From assembly GCA_016712885.1 (NCBI GenBank), contig JADJQF010000033.1, positions 558,001 to 622,000 of the forward strand: a stretch of 64,000 nt of DNA, in the 5' to 3' direction. The translations under genes were made by a program, and so were the position numbers. How positions within the stretch are numbered: the first letter of the stretch is position 1; the number at the start of each line of letters is the position of its first letter. Origin of the DNA: Candidatus Flexicrinis proximus (GTDB taxonomy: Bacteria; Chloroflexota; Anaerolineae; Aggregatilineales; Phototrophicaceae). This document shows positions 18,676 through 26,273 of the stretch, piece after piece. Under the pieces are notes generated by a model. The model ran no database searches and was not told where the DNA came from. It saw only the letters and a list, made by a program, of their open reading frames with translations.

Positions 18676-19611
18676 TTACCACGTGCTCCGGAATCGTCCT
18701 GCGTCGGTGTCAACGATGCCCTGCAGCCGCCGTCTGCGGTCTTCCGCGGCCAGCTCGGTGATCTCGCGGATATCCGCGAAACGGTGTGTCTGCGTGCCGA
18801 CGGCCCCCAGCGCCAGAGTCATCAGGTCGACCCGCCGGTCGCCGCTCGTCTCCGGCACAGTCACATAGCCGCGCTCGCGATCAATGAAGCTGTAGTGCTG
18901 CTTGACCTCTTTGGCGAACGTCGCCTCAATCTCGTCCTGCAGCTTGCGCGGATCGGACGAATGCGTCACGATCACGAAATTGTCGCGCCCCGGATGTCCG
19001 ATATAGTCGTCGCCCGTCCCGTAGCGCTCCACCACGTCGGCCAGCAGCATCGCTGTGAAGCGGATCATGTCGTCCGCCGCCACGAAGCCGTATACATCCG
19101 CGAACGCGTCGAAATTCATGATCTTGCCGTCGATGTACGTCCACGGCTTCGTCTCGCGCATCATCCCGCGCAGGTAGTCTTCGATCAGCCGGCCGGTCGG
19201 CAGCTTGCTCCGCGGGTCGATCTCCGCGATCTGGTTGGCCGACTGGATCGCATTCCCCACCCGTAAGCCCAGCTCGTCCACATCGAACGGCTTGGTCACG
19301 TAATCGTCCGCGCCCAGTTCCAGCCCGCTCAAGCGGTCGCTGCGCTCATCGCGCTGGGTCAGGAAGATCACCGGGATGTATTTCGTCCGGTTGTTCATGC
19401 GCAGCTCGCGGCACACCTCGAAGCCGTCCATATCGGGCAGCATGATGTCCAGGATAATCAGCGAGTGTGGCTGGCGGCGCGCCATCGCAATCGCCTCCTT
19501 GCCGTGATCCGCCGTCTCGACCTCGTAGCCGACCCCTGTGAAATAGAACTTGAGCATGAACTGAATGTCGAGGTCGTCGTCAACGACGAGAATACGGCCT
19601 TTACTTGCCAT
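18676..19611 (-). CDS. Response regulator with degenerate GGDEF domain
   Basis: 311 residues. Receiver (1-120): acidic cluster in VVDDDLDIQ, phosphoacceptor in LDIMLPDMDG, Lys in YVTKPFDVDE. A helix (125-145) leads to a GGDEF-like domain (145-295), where DPRSKLPTGRLIEDYL is the usual entry but the active site reads GHPGRDNFVIV in place of GGDEF. Diguanylate cyclase activity is therefore unlikely; a role as a signal-binding or protein-contact module fits better. Start 19611 puts the receiver first strand directly after MASKG. The giant kinase begins six bases after its stop, so the two are almost certainly a cognate pair. Confidence 0.9.
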   Translation of the reverse strand: MASKGRILVVDDDLDIQFMLKFYFTGVGYEVETADHGKEAIAMARRQPHSLIILDIMLPDMDGFEVCRELRMNNRTKYIPVIFLTQRDERSDRLSGLELGADDYVTKPFDVDELGLRVGNAIQSANQIAEIDPRSKLPTGRLIEDYLRGMMRETKPWTYIDGKIMNFDAFADVYGFVAADDMIRFTAMLLADVVERYGTGDDYIGHPGRDNFVIVTHSSDPRKLQDEIEATFAKEVKQHYSFIDRERGYVTVPETSGDRRVDLMTLALGAVGTQTHRFADIREITELAAEDRRRRLQGIVDTDAGRFRSTW

Positions 19612-19992
19612 CGCGCGTGTCCTTACGATCTGGGATGTGATGATGTCCGACGTTTGAATAATGTCACCCTCTATGATAACGCAAACTGCCGCGCATCGCA
19701 TTTAGAGGCTTCACAATACTCCGGTACTACCCGCACGGCCGTGCGTTGCCCCTGATCTCATCCTTATTTCGTCTAAATGATTAAGTTCCGATGATTGCGA
19801 TCCGCGCCTCTGTCTTTTCCCCATAACCCATGCCCCGCCGCCCACTGTTCCCTGCCCTCTGGCCGCTGGCGGCCGAAAGTGACGGATGTCATTCCGACGA
19901 ATGACCGCCGGTCATTACCCCCGGACCGTTTGCCACGTAAAATAGGCGCTATTCGGCGCGTCAAAGCGCAAACGGATCGTCTGGATTTTCCC
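19612..19992. other. Intergenic region between divergent genes
   Basis: About 380 bases between the response regulator (leftward) and the CcdA-like gene (rightward). I see no coding frame with family features and no repeat module. A minus-strand pair TTGCGT and CATTAT (15-base spacer, 19658-19684) is a weak promoter candidate. The last 60 bases carry an in-frame extension of the CcdA-like gene that looks non-coding. Confidence 0.5.
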
Positions 19993-21093
19993 ATGCTTGA
20001 TGTCACCCTTCCTATCGCTTTTGTATTCGGCATCATCTCGTTCATCTCTCCCTGCGTTCTTCCGCTCGTCCCTGCCTATATCAGCTATATGGGCGGCCGG
20101 ATGATCCACGCCGCCGAAACGGGCGCGGCTGGGGCGGTGTCGGTTGGGGCGGGTGGTCAGGCGGTTGCGGCGCGCGGATTCTCGGCGCGTTTTGGTCTGC
20201 TGCTTCATGGCCTCGCCTTCGTCATGGGCTTCACGCTGGTATTCGTCCTGCTCGGCGTCCTAACCACCGCGCTCATCCAGCAGGTCGGTGGCGCCAATGT
20301 CGCCAGTATCACCGGCATCATTTCGCGGCTCGGTGGCGTCCTGATCATCTTCTTCGGGCTGCACTTCGGCGGCGTCCTGCCAAACCTCTTCAACCGCGCC
20401 CGCCGCATCGCTGATCCTCGCGCCCATGCCCTGATCGTCGCTGGTTTTACCCTCCTCGGCACGCTGATCCTGCTGTGGGGCTTCGCTGGCCGCCTCTCCA
20501 TCTGGGAGCCGCATTACCTGAATGCCCCGATCTGGCCGGATATCCTCGGCCTCGCCGCCGTCGCCGGCTTCTTCCTGTACCTGATCCTGGCCGGCGCTTT
20601 CCTTGCGCCGCGTGACTTTGTCGTTAATCTGACCACGCGCCTCGACATGATGCTCTACTCCGACACCCGCCACCAGCTGGACAATGACGGGCCGAGCGGC
20701 CTGATGGGTTCGCTGCTGATGGGCGTCGTGTTTTCAGCCGGCTGGTCGCCCTGTATTGGCACCGTCTACGGCTCGATCCTGACCGTCTCGGCACAGTCCG
20801 GCGATGTCGCCAAAGCCTCGATGCAGTTGGCAGCCTACAGCCTCGGCTTGGGTATCCCGTTTCTGCTGGCGGCCGTCGCCCTGGACAGCGTGCAAGGTCT
20901 GTTCCGCAAGATCAACAAGCGCATGAAGACCATCAAGCTGGTCAGCGGTCTGCTGCTCGTTCTGATTGGGATTCTCGTCGCGTCCGGTCAGCTTCAGCGC
21001 CTGAGCGTCGAACTCTCGTCCGGTCAGTTCGCCGATTTCTCGCTTCAGTTGGAAGACAAAGCGCTCGACGCGCTGGTCGGCCCGCAGGAATAA
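19993..21093 (+). CDS. Enlarged CcdA-like membrane thiol/disulfide protein
   Basis: 366 residues. The first helix has ISPCVLPL (Cys21) and the second-half helix has GWSPCIG (Cys254), the two redox cysteines of the CcdA/DsbD transmembrane family, which carries electrons from cytoplasmic thioredoxin across the membrane. Usual CcdA proteins are about 220-250 residues with the second Cys near 140. Here about 110 extra residues separate the halves (roughly 130-240) and contain two further hydrophobic helices. Start 19993 is preferred since the first helix follows at once. No cytochrome c assembly gene or extracellular thioredoxin is adjacent. Confidence 0.88.
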   Translation: MLDVTLPIAFVFGIISFISPCVLPLVPAYISYMGGRMIHAAETGAAGAVSVGAGGQAVAARGFSARFGLLLHGLAFVMGFTLVFVLLGVLTTALIQQVGGANVASITGIISRLGGVLIIFFGLHFGGVLPNLFNRARRIADPRAHALIVAGFTLLGTLILLWGFAGRLSIWEPHYLNAPIWPDILGLAAVAGFFLYLILAGAFLAPRDFVVNLTTRLDMMLYSDTRHQLDNDGPSGLMGSLLMGVVFSAGWSPCIGTVYGSILTVSAQSGDVAKASMQLAAYSLGLGIPFLLAAVALDSVQGLFRKINKRMKTIKLVSGLLLVLIGILVASGQLQRLSVELSSGQFADFSLQLEDKALDALVGPQE

Positions 21094-21106
21094 CCGGACC
21101 TCTGAT

Positions 21107-21233
21107 GTTCTTGGGGGGGGCCCCCCGGCGGGTTGCCCCCCCTCGCTGTCGCGCTTTGACGGCCCCGCCGTCAAGCGCATGCGAGGTGCAGGAGTGTTAA
21201 CTCCTGCCGGGGCGCGGGGCGGAGCCCTGCGAA
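21107..21233 (-). repeat. Intergenic hairpin repeat, centre and L module
   Basis: Three hairpins in a row: a G8/C8-rich stem (21113-21126), GCGCTTTGACGGC / GCCGTCAAGCGC (21151-21179) and GAGGTGCAGGAGTGTTAACTCCTGC followed by GGGGCGCGGGGCGGAGCCC. The last parts match the L module at 56510. It fills the gap between the convergent CcdA-like and G5/3D genes and could end both transcripts. Confidence 0.75.
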
Positions 21234-21243
21234 TCTTGTATAG

Positions 21244-22725
21244 CTACGGCAGGATATACGGGATTCGCGCCGGAGGTGGCGCCAGCAGGTACACCTCGAC
21301 CCACCCCGACCAGTGTTTGTAGTTGTCGTCGTCGTAGCCGAGGTCGATCCAGTACGGTGTGGTACGTGGGCCGCCGGTATCGGCTGCGCGGCCTTCCCCA
21401 TAGCCGTTCACATACACAATCGTCCCGTAAGGGACGACCCGCGGGTTGATCGCCACGATGCCTTTAGTTAGCCGCGCGCCGGTAGCCGTCACGTCGTCCC
21501 CGCCCAACGCCGCAGGATGGTAGCTCGTCGCATACATCCGCAGCTGCCGCCAGTATTCGCGCGGCCCGTCCGGCGTATCGACCGTCCGGTAGACGATCCT
21601 CGTCCCGTAGCTGATGACCTCGTTCACGGGTTCCGCGGCCCGCACAACGCCGTCGTCGAACCGCTGCACCTCGATGCCATCCTCGTAGCGCACCCGGACT
21701 CGCCGTTCGTCCCGTCCGGTCTGCCCCGCCGTCGTCACCGCCGTCGTATCGAGTTCCATCTCCGCGCTGGCCAGATATAGCGTGTCATACGGGATGTCGA
21801 TCGTCTCGATCTCGATCTTTTCCGTCACCCGTAACACGCGCACGTTCATCGCCGCCGTCAGCCGGGCGTTTTCCGGCGGGACGGCGTAATCGAGGCCGTT
21901 GAGCTGTACCCCGACTTCCGCCAGAAGCGCGCCGACGGTCTCGGCTTGGCTGCGTGTCTCAGTAGTGATTCCGTCCGCGCTTACCGTCGCGGGCAGCGCC
22001 CGGTCAATCGTCACCGCCTGCCCGCCGCTCAACGCCGTCTCGACCGGCGGCGTCACGACGTCGCCCAGGTACAGCACCACACCGGCTTCGGTCAGGGCGT
22101 CGCCCACCGTGTCTGCCGTAGTCACCAGCGTGGCCAGTTCGTTGTCGCCATCGCTCAGCGTGATTGTCAGCGCGTGCCGCACGCTGATGCGGTTGGCAGG
22201 CAGCGGATATTGCAGCAGGTCGCGCGCATCGACACGAGCGCCGTTTACCAGCACTTCGTCGTCCACGTCGATCACCACCCCCGCTGCCGTGAGGATATCG
22301 CGTGGGTTCTCGATCACCGTCCGGAAGACGCTGGTCGCCCCATCCACCGTCAGCGTAACCGGCCGCTGATCGTCGACGATTACGGTCATACCGGCTTCAA
22401 TTGGCGCTTCAAGTGCCGGCACTACCGCCAGGTTCCCGACAATCTCGATCCCGGTCGCCTCCAGCAGTCCGCGGACATCGTCTGCGGTCGTCTCCAAATC
22501 TCGCGCCAGCCCGTCGACGACCAGCCGGACGCTCACGGCCTGCGGCGGCTCTCTCCGCAGCAAGGAAATCAGCACCAGCACGCACCCCGCGATCACCGTC
22601 GCGAACAAACTAAGCGCCATCACGAACGCCAGCCACCGCGCTGGATGCCGCTGGCCAACCGGAGCCATCGGACGGGTGTCGCCGGCCTTCGGGTTAGGGC
22701 GAGTGTCGTGCAGGTCGTCCATCAT
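21244..22725 (-). CDS. G5/3D-domain cell-wall protein (YabE-like)
   Basis: 493 residues. A short cytoplasmic leader and one membrane anchor (about 32-56) are followed by three or four DUF348 ubiquitin-like repeats (60-290), a G5 domain (about 300-375, with EVISYGTRIVYR) and a C-terminal 3D domain (about 385-490). The 3D part has GDDVTATGARLTKG, AINPRVVPYGT and AADTGGP, which hold the conserved Asp residues of the MltA-like double-psi barrel. The relatives YabE and Rpf-like proteins cut or remodel peptidoglycan. The stretch after ADTGG departs from the usual sequence. It begins immediately after the purE stop. Confidence 0.88.
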   Translation of the reverse strand: MMDDLHDTRPNPKAGDTRPMAPVGQRHPARWLAFVMALSLFATVIAGCVLVLISLLRREPPQAVSVRLVVDGLARDLETTADDVRGLLEATGIEIVGNLAVVPALEAPIEAGMTVIVDDQRPVTLTVDGATSVFRTVIENPRDILTAAGVVIDVDDEVLVNGARVDARDLLQYPLPANRISVRHALTITLSDGDNELATLVTTADTVGDALTEAGVVLYLGDVVTPPVETALSGGQAVTIDRALPATVSADGITTETRSQAETVGALLAEVGVQLNGLDYAVPPENARLTAAMNVRVLRVTEKIEIETIDIPYDTLYLASAEMELDTTAVTTAGQTGRDERRVRVRYEDGIEVQRFDDGVVRAAEPVNEVISYGTRIVYRTVDTPDGPREYWRQLRMYATSYHPAALGGDDVTATGARLTKGIVAINPRVVPYGTIVYVNGYGEGRAADTGGPRTTPYWIDLGYDDDNYKHWSGWVEVYLLAPPPARIPYILP

Positions 22726-23211
22726 CTATTCGGGGATCACCTTTAGCCGCGACTGCGTGGCCAGTTCTGCCTTGTAGGCCAGCAGTCTCTCCAGCAGCCC
22801 CGCGTCGCTCGTCGCCAGGATTTGCACGGCCAGCAGCCCGGCATTGCGCCCTCCGCCAATGGCGACCGTAGCCACCGGCACGCCAGATGGCATCTGTACG
22901 ATCGACAGCAGCGAGTCCAGACCACTCAGGGCTTTGCTTTGTACCGGCACGCCGATCACCGGCAGCGCTGAATACGCCGCCAGCATCCCCGGCAGATGTG
23001 CCGCGCCGCCCGCTCCTGCAATAATGACCTTTAGTCCTCGTCTATGCGCCGACTGGCCATACTCTGCCATGTCTCCTGGCGTGCGGTGTGCGGAGACGAC
23101 CCGCGCCTCATACGGCACGCCGAATTCCCGGCACACTTCGGCGGCAGGCTGCATCGTCGGCCAATCCGAGTCGCTGCCCATCACGATGCCGACCACTGGC
23201 GAATCGCCCAT
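22726..23211 (-). CDS. purE: N5-carboxyaminoimidazole ribonucleotide mutase
   Basis: 161 residues of class I PurE, which moves the carboxyl group of N5-CAIR to C4 to make CAIR in purine synthesis. The motifs GSDSDWPTM (12-20), SAHRTP (40-45) with the catalytic His, and AGGAAHLPGM are all present. It has a good ribosome site (GAGGAAAGGA) and a TATAAT box upstream. PurK is not adjacent, and the rest of the purine genes lie about 10 kb away at 32857-41332. The G5/3D gene starts directly after the stop. Confidence 0.97.
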   Translation of the reverse strand: MGDSPVVGIVMGSDSDWPTMQPAAEVCREFGVPYEARVVSAHRTPGDMAEYGQSAHRRGLKVIIAGAGGAAHLPGMLAAYSALPVIGVPVQSKALSGLDSLLSIVQMPSGVPVATVAIGGGRNAGLLAVQILATSDAGLLERLLAYKAELATQSRLKVIPE

Positions 23212-23237
23212 CCGCGCGTCCTTTCCTCAATAGTGCC

Positions 23238-23243
23238 ATTATA
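23238..23243 (-). promoter_or_regulatory. -10 box of purE
   Basis: A perfect TATAAT on the minus strand, 26 bases upstream of the purE start. No good -35 hexamer is visible at 16-18 bases. Confidence 0.55.
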
Positions 23244-23282
23244 ACGCACGCGCCAGATCGGTACTCGCCGCCTCGCTGACGG

Positions 23283-24203
23283 TCAGCGTGCGAACGCCTC
23301 GAACGGGTTCGCCTCGGTCAGCTGCCTTATGGCCGCCGCGTCAAATCCCGCTGCGCGCAGTTTCGGGACGAATACCTCGCTCAGATAAGTATAGGGTTTG
23401 GGCACATAATCCGGGGTGCCTGGGTCGTACCACCCGCGGTCGTGGCTCAGTAGGATTTGCTTCTCGAACCCGGCTGAAAACAGCGCCTGAATATAGCGGA
23501 TGATCGTGTCGTCGTCCGGCGCGTCGGGATTGCCCAGCGCGTCATATTCCACCCACGCGCCGCGCTTCGCCATCTCCAGGTGCAGCCCGAAATCCGGCTC
23601 TGCCTGCGTGTGTATCCAGATGAACCGGTTGGCGTCGTAGCCTTCCGCCTCGATGATCCCCAGTTGGTCGCGCACCACCCGTCCCTTGATCGTGTGGCTG
23701 CCGATCACCGCCTGGGTTGCCTTTCCGGCGCGCGCCGCCGCCCTCAGAATCTTCGTTTCGGTCGCTGTCAGCCCTTCGTCGTTTGCGCTCAGCTTGATCC
23801 ACGCTGCTTGAAAATCGCTCTCCTCCAGGTGGCCATTGAGTTCGCCGCTCATCCACTCGGTCAGCTTCTCTTCGCTTGCCTCGTGCGCCCACGGCGGAAT
23901 CCAGGGTTCGCGGTAAATCCCGGTCGGCACCAGGACCGGGAAGTTCGTCGCGACAGACACCGCCTTGTCCATGTCTGCCCGCCGCCCGACCCCGATTGGC
24001 GTGCATTCCACCAGCGCCGTTACGCCCAGCGCCCGCGCTTTTTCCACTTCGGGTGCCATCCGTCCGATCACATCAGCTGCTGCGGCCTGGGCATACCCGG
24101 GTTTGTCCCAGGTCCGCAGGTCTACAAAAATATGCTCGTGCGGCAGGATCACACCGACCTCGTCCGCGGACTTCCGGCCCAGGGTTGTATAAAGGTGCTT
24201 CAT
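23283..24203 (-). CDS. Phosphotriesterase-family metal hydrolase
   Basis: 306 residues with an amidohydrolase TIM barrel of the phosphotriesterase/lactonase branch. Metal ligands: PHEHIF (HxH, 21-26), the carboxylated Lys in AAWIKLS, His in IGSHT, His in WIHTQAE and Asp in LLSHDRGWY. The C-terminal TEANPFEAF is the family end motif. Relatives hydrolyse lactones, sugar-lactone phosphates or organophosphates. It is the third gene of a run with a nucleoside hydrolase and a sugar-kinase-like protein, so a sugar-derived lactone or phosphate ester is a reasonable guess. Confidence 0.88.
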   Translation of the reverse strand: MKHLYTTLGRKSADEVGVILPHEHIFVDLRTWDKPGYAQAAAADVIGRMAPEVEKARALGVTALVECTPIGVGRRADMDKAVSVATNFPVLVPTGIYREPWIPPWAHEASEEKLTEWMSGELNGHLEESDFQAAWIKLSANDEGLTATETKILRAAARAGKATQAVIGSHTIKGRVVRDQLGIIEAEGYDANRFIWIHTQAEPDFGLHLEMAKRGAWVEYDALGNPDAPDDDTIIRYIQALFSAGFEKQILLSHDRGWYDPGTPDYVPKPYTYLSEVFVPKLRAAGFDAAAIRQLTEANPFEAFAR

Positions 24204-24257
24204 AATCTTCTCGCCTGCTGTTTTGAGAACAATTGGTTCTGCCTCCGGATATGCGGA

Positions 24258-25166
24258 TCACGCATTCCCGTTTTGTGCCTCAAGCCACTGCAGCCGCCGG
24301 TCGCGCTCCGCGATCAGGTCTTTGCGTCCGAGTTCGATAATCCCGTTCGCTTCGATCGTAAATGAACCCGCGACCGCGGCCCATCGCGCGGCCTGCAGAG
24401 CGCTGCCTGTTTGCAGCCATCCGGCCAGGAACGCGCCGCAGTAGGCGTTTCCCGCGCCGGTCACATCCACGATTTGCTCCACTGGGACGGCTGGCACGTG
24501 AATCAGCGAGCTGCTGGCCCTTGTCCCGACCAGCGATCCCTGGTCGCCCATCCGCAGCACCACCGTGCCAGCGCCATTCTTTAGCATTTCCCGCACCAGC
24601 GACTCGGCGGACAGGAAGCCGTAAACTTCGCGCGCCTCCAACAGGTTCGGCGACACGATATCGTTTCTGTTCAGCAGCTTCTTGAACTCCGCCGCATGGT
24701 CGCGCACCATATACGGCTGGTTCGGCTCCCAGAGCATCTTTGGCTCGGCATATTGGTTGCGCCAGCGCAGGAAGTTTGTGCCGTCCAGCACCATATACAT
24801 CCCGGCGGCTTTCTGCCATGAGAGCGGCAGGCTTTGCGGGGAAGGGCCGTCGCGGAAGGGCTGTACGATATCGACCCGCAGCAGCTCCCGCCGCGAGCCG
24901 TCCGCTTCGAACACCTGCCACGCGCGCACCTGCGGGAAATTGACCGGCGACAGACCTTCCAGGTCGAAATAGCGTTTGAGCAGCGGCTGAACATACGCCG
25001 GGATTCCTGTGCCGATCCGGGCGGCCAACCCCGGACGCTCGCCCCACAGCACCATTCCCGATGCCGCATGTACGGCGCCCCCACCCAGAATGCCCATCGT
25101 CGTGCGGCCGTCCGGGTAAACGATGTCGTCGATGAATACCGAGCCGATGCTGATCAGGTTAACCAT
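24258..25166 (-). CDS. PfkB-family carbohydrate kinase-like protein
   Basis: 302 residues with the ribokinase/PfkB fold. The N-terminal GGGAVHAA block binds sugar; VSPNLLEAREVYG and VVLRMGDQGS are family strands. The ATP/anion-hole motif reads DVTGAGNAYCGAF (234-246). The catalytic Asp of the usual GAGD is Asn240 here. Eukaryotic Mak32-like members, as I recall them, carry the same change, so it may belong to that subgroup rather than to active ribokinases. It lies three bases after the nucleoside hydrolase gene, which would release ribose. Confidence 0.85.
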   Translation of the reverse strand: MVNLISIGSVFIDDIVYPDGRTTMGILGGGAVHAASGMVLWGERPGLAARIGTGIPAYVQPLLKRYFDLEGLSPVNFPQVRAWQVFEADGSRRELLRVDIVQPFRDGPSPQSLPLSWQKAAGMYMVLDGTNFLRWRNQYAEPKMLWEPNQPYMVRDHAAEFKKLLNRNDIVSPNLLEAREVYGFLSAESLVREMLKNGAGTVVLRMGDQGSLVGTRASSSLIHVPAVPVEQIVDVTGAGNAYCGAFLAGWLQTGSALQAARWAAVAGSFTIEANGIIELGRKDLIAERDRRLQWLEAQNGNA

Positions 25167-25169
25167 GGC

Positions 25170-26141
25170 TTATTTCAAACACGCGTAGAGCAGCGATTTC
25201 CAGCGCCGGTTATCGATCTCCCAGCATACCGTCACATGCGGCGCTCCCCGGTTGACCACCGGCTGCCACATCGCCACGTTAGCGGTGTCGTACCCGGTCA
25301 CATTACAGCTGTCCACCACCGTCATCCCGCGCGTAAATTCCCCGTCGCACTCGATCTCCACATAGTGCTTCGACTTCCGCGTCACGATTGTCGGGTCGAT
25401 CGCCACCGCCATCGCCACCGGATCGGGCAGCCCCAGCCCGGGATCGCCCAGCCACTCGCGCGAAGCCGTCAGCGCCGACGCGTTGCAGTCGACCGCGAAA
25501 TGCGAATACGGCGTGTTGATCGTCTCTTTGCAGTAGCGCATCTCTGCGTCGGTCAGGTTGGCCTCCGCCCGGCACAGCTCCCAGCCCACCATCTCCACCG
25601 GCAGCCCCGAACGGAACACGATGCGTGCCGCTTCAGGGTCGCACCAGATGTTGTACTCTGCCGCCGGCGTGATGTTGCCCACCACGTTCGCGGCCCCGCC
25701 CATCACCACGCACCGGCTGACGTTGCCCACGATCTCCGGCGCCCGCCGCAGCGCCACCGCCACGTTTGTCAGCGGGCCGAGCGTGACCAGGATGATTCCC
25801 GGGTTTGCCTTGATCGTCTCGATCATCGCGTCCACCGCGTGACCCTTCGCCGGCGCCCGCTTCGGGGCAGGGTAGTTCATCCCTCCCATCCCATCCGGCC
25901 CGTGGAAGAAGTACGCGCGGTATATCTCCCGCGTCAGCGGCGAGTCGATGCCCTCGTAAACCGGGACGTCCTTCCCGCACACCTCCGCCGTGTAGCGCGC
26001 GTTGATGCTTCCTTGCGCCACCGGCATATTCCCCGCCACGATCGTGATGGCCTTCACGTCGATGTCAGGCGCCCGCAGCGCCATCAGCAGCGCGACGGCA
26101 TCGTCGCTGGCGGTGTCTGTATCGATGATCATCGAACGCAT
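25170..26141 (-). CDS. Inosine-uridine-type nucleoside hydrolase
   Basis: 323 residues of the IUNH family, which cleaves N-glycosidic bonds of nucleosides to ribose and base. The N-terminal DTDTASDDAVAL holds the four Asp residues that bind Ca2+. ILVTLGPLTNVAVAL and VVMGGAANVVGN are typical blocks. WCDPEAARIVF and the C-terminal Asp region complete the site. Start 26141 has an AAAAGGA ribosome site nine bases upstream. It is the first gene of a run with the PfkB-like and phosphotriesterase-like genes, consistent with a nucleoside-scavenging route. Confidence 0.93.
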   Translation of the reverse strand: MRSMIIDTDTASDDAVALLMALRAPDIDVKAITIVAGNMPVAQGSINARYTAEVCGKDVPVYEGIDSPLTREIYRAYFFHGPDGMGGMNYPAPKRAPAKGHAVDAMIETIKANPGIILVTLGPLTNVAVALRRAPEIVGNVSRCVVMGGAANVVGNITPAAEYNIWCDPEAARIVFRSGLPVEMVGWELCRAEANLTDAEMRYCKETINTPYSHFAVDCNASALTASREWLGDPGLGLPDPVAMAVAIDPTIVTRKSKHYVEIECDGEFTRGMTVVDSCNVTGYDTANVAMWQPVVNRGAPHVTVCWEIDNRRWKSLLYACLK

Positions 26142-26273
26142 GAAACAGTCCTTTTGGGATGCGCTTGCAGCCAATGCATGAGGCACCGCGTGACCGCTCA
26201 CATCGGGTTCGCGCCGGTCAACATCGCCGCTCGTTCTTATGGCCTGATGCCAATTGTCGCAGATTGTAACGCG

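Noticed and set aside
21113..21126. The G8/C6 run as an assembly error
   Set aside because: It fits the stem of a repeat module placed like the others; kept as part of the repeat, though the run length may be miscounted in the source reads.
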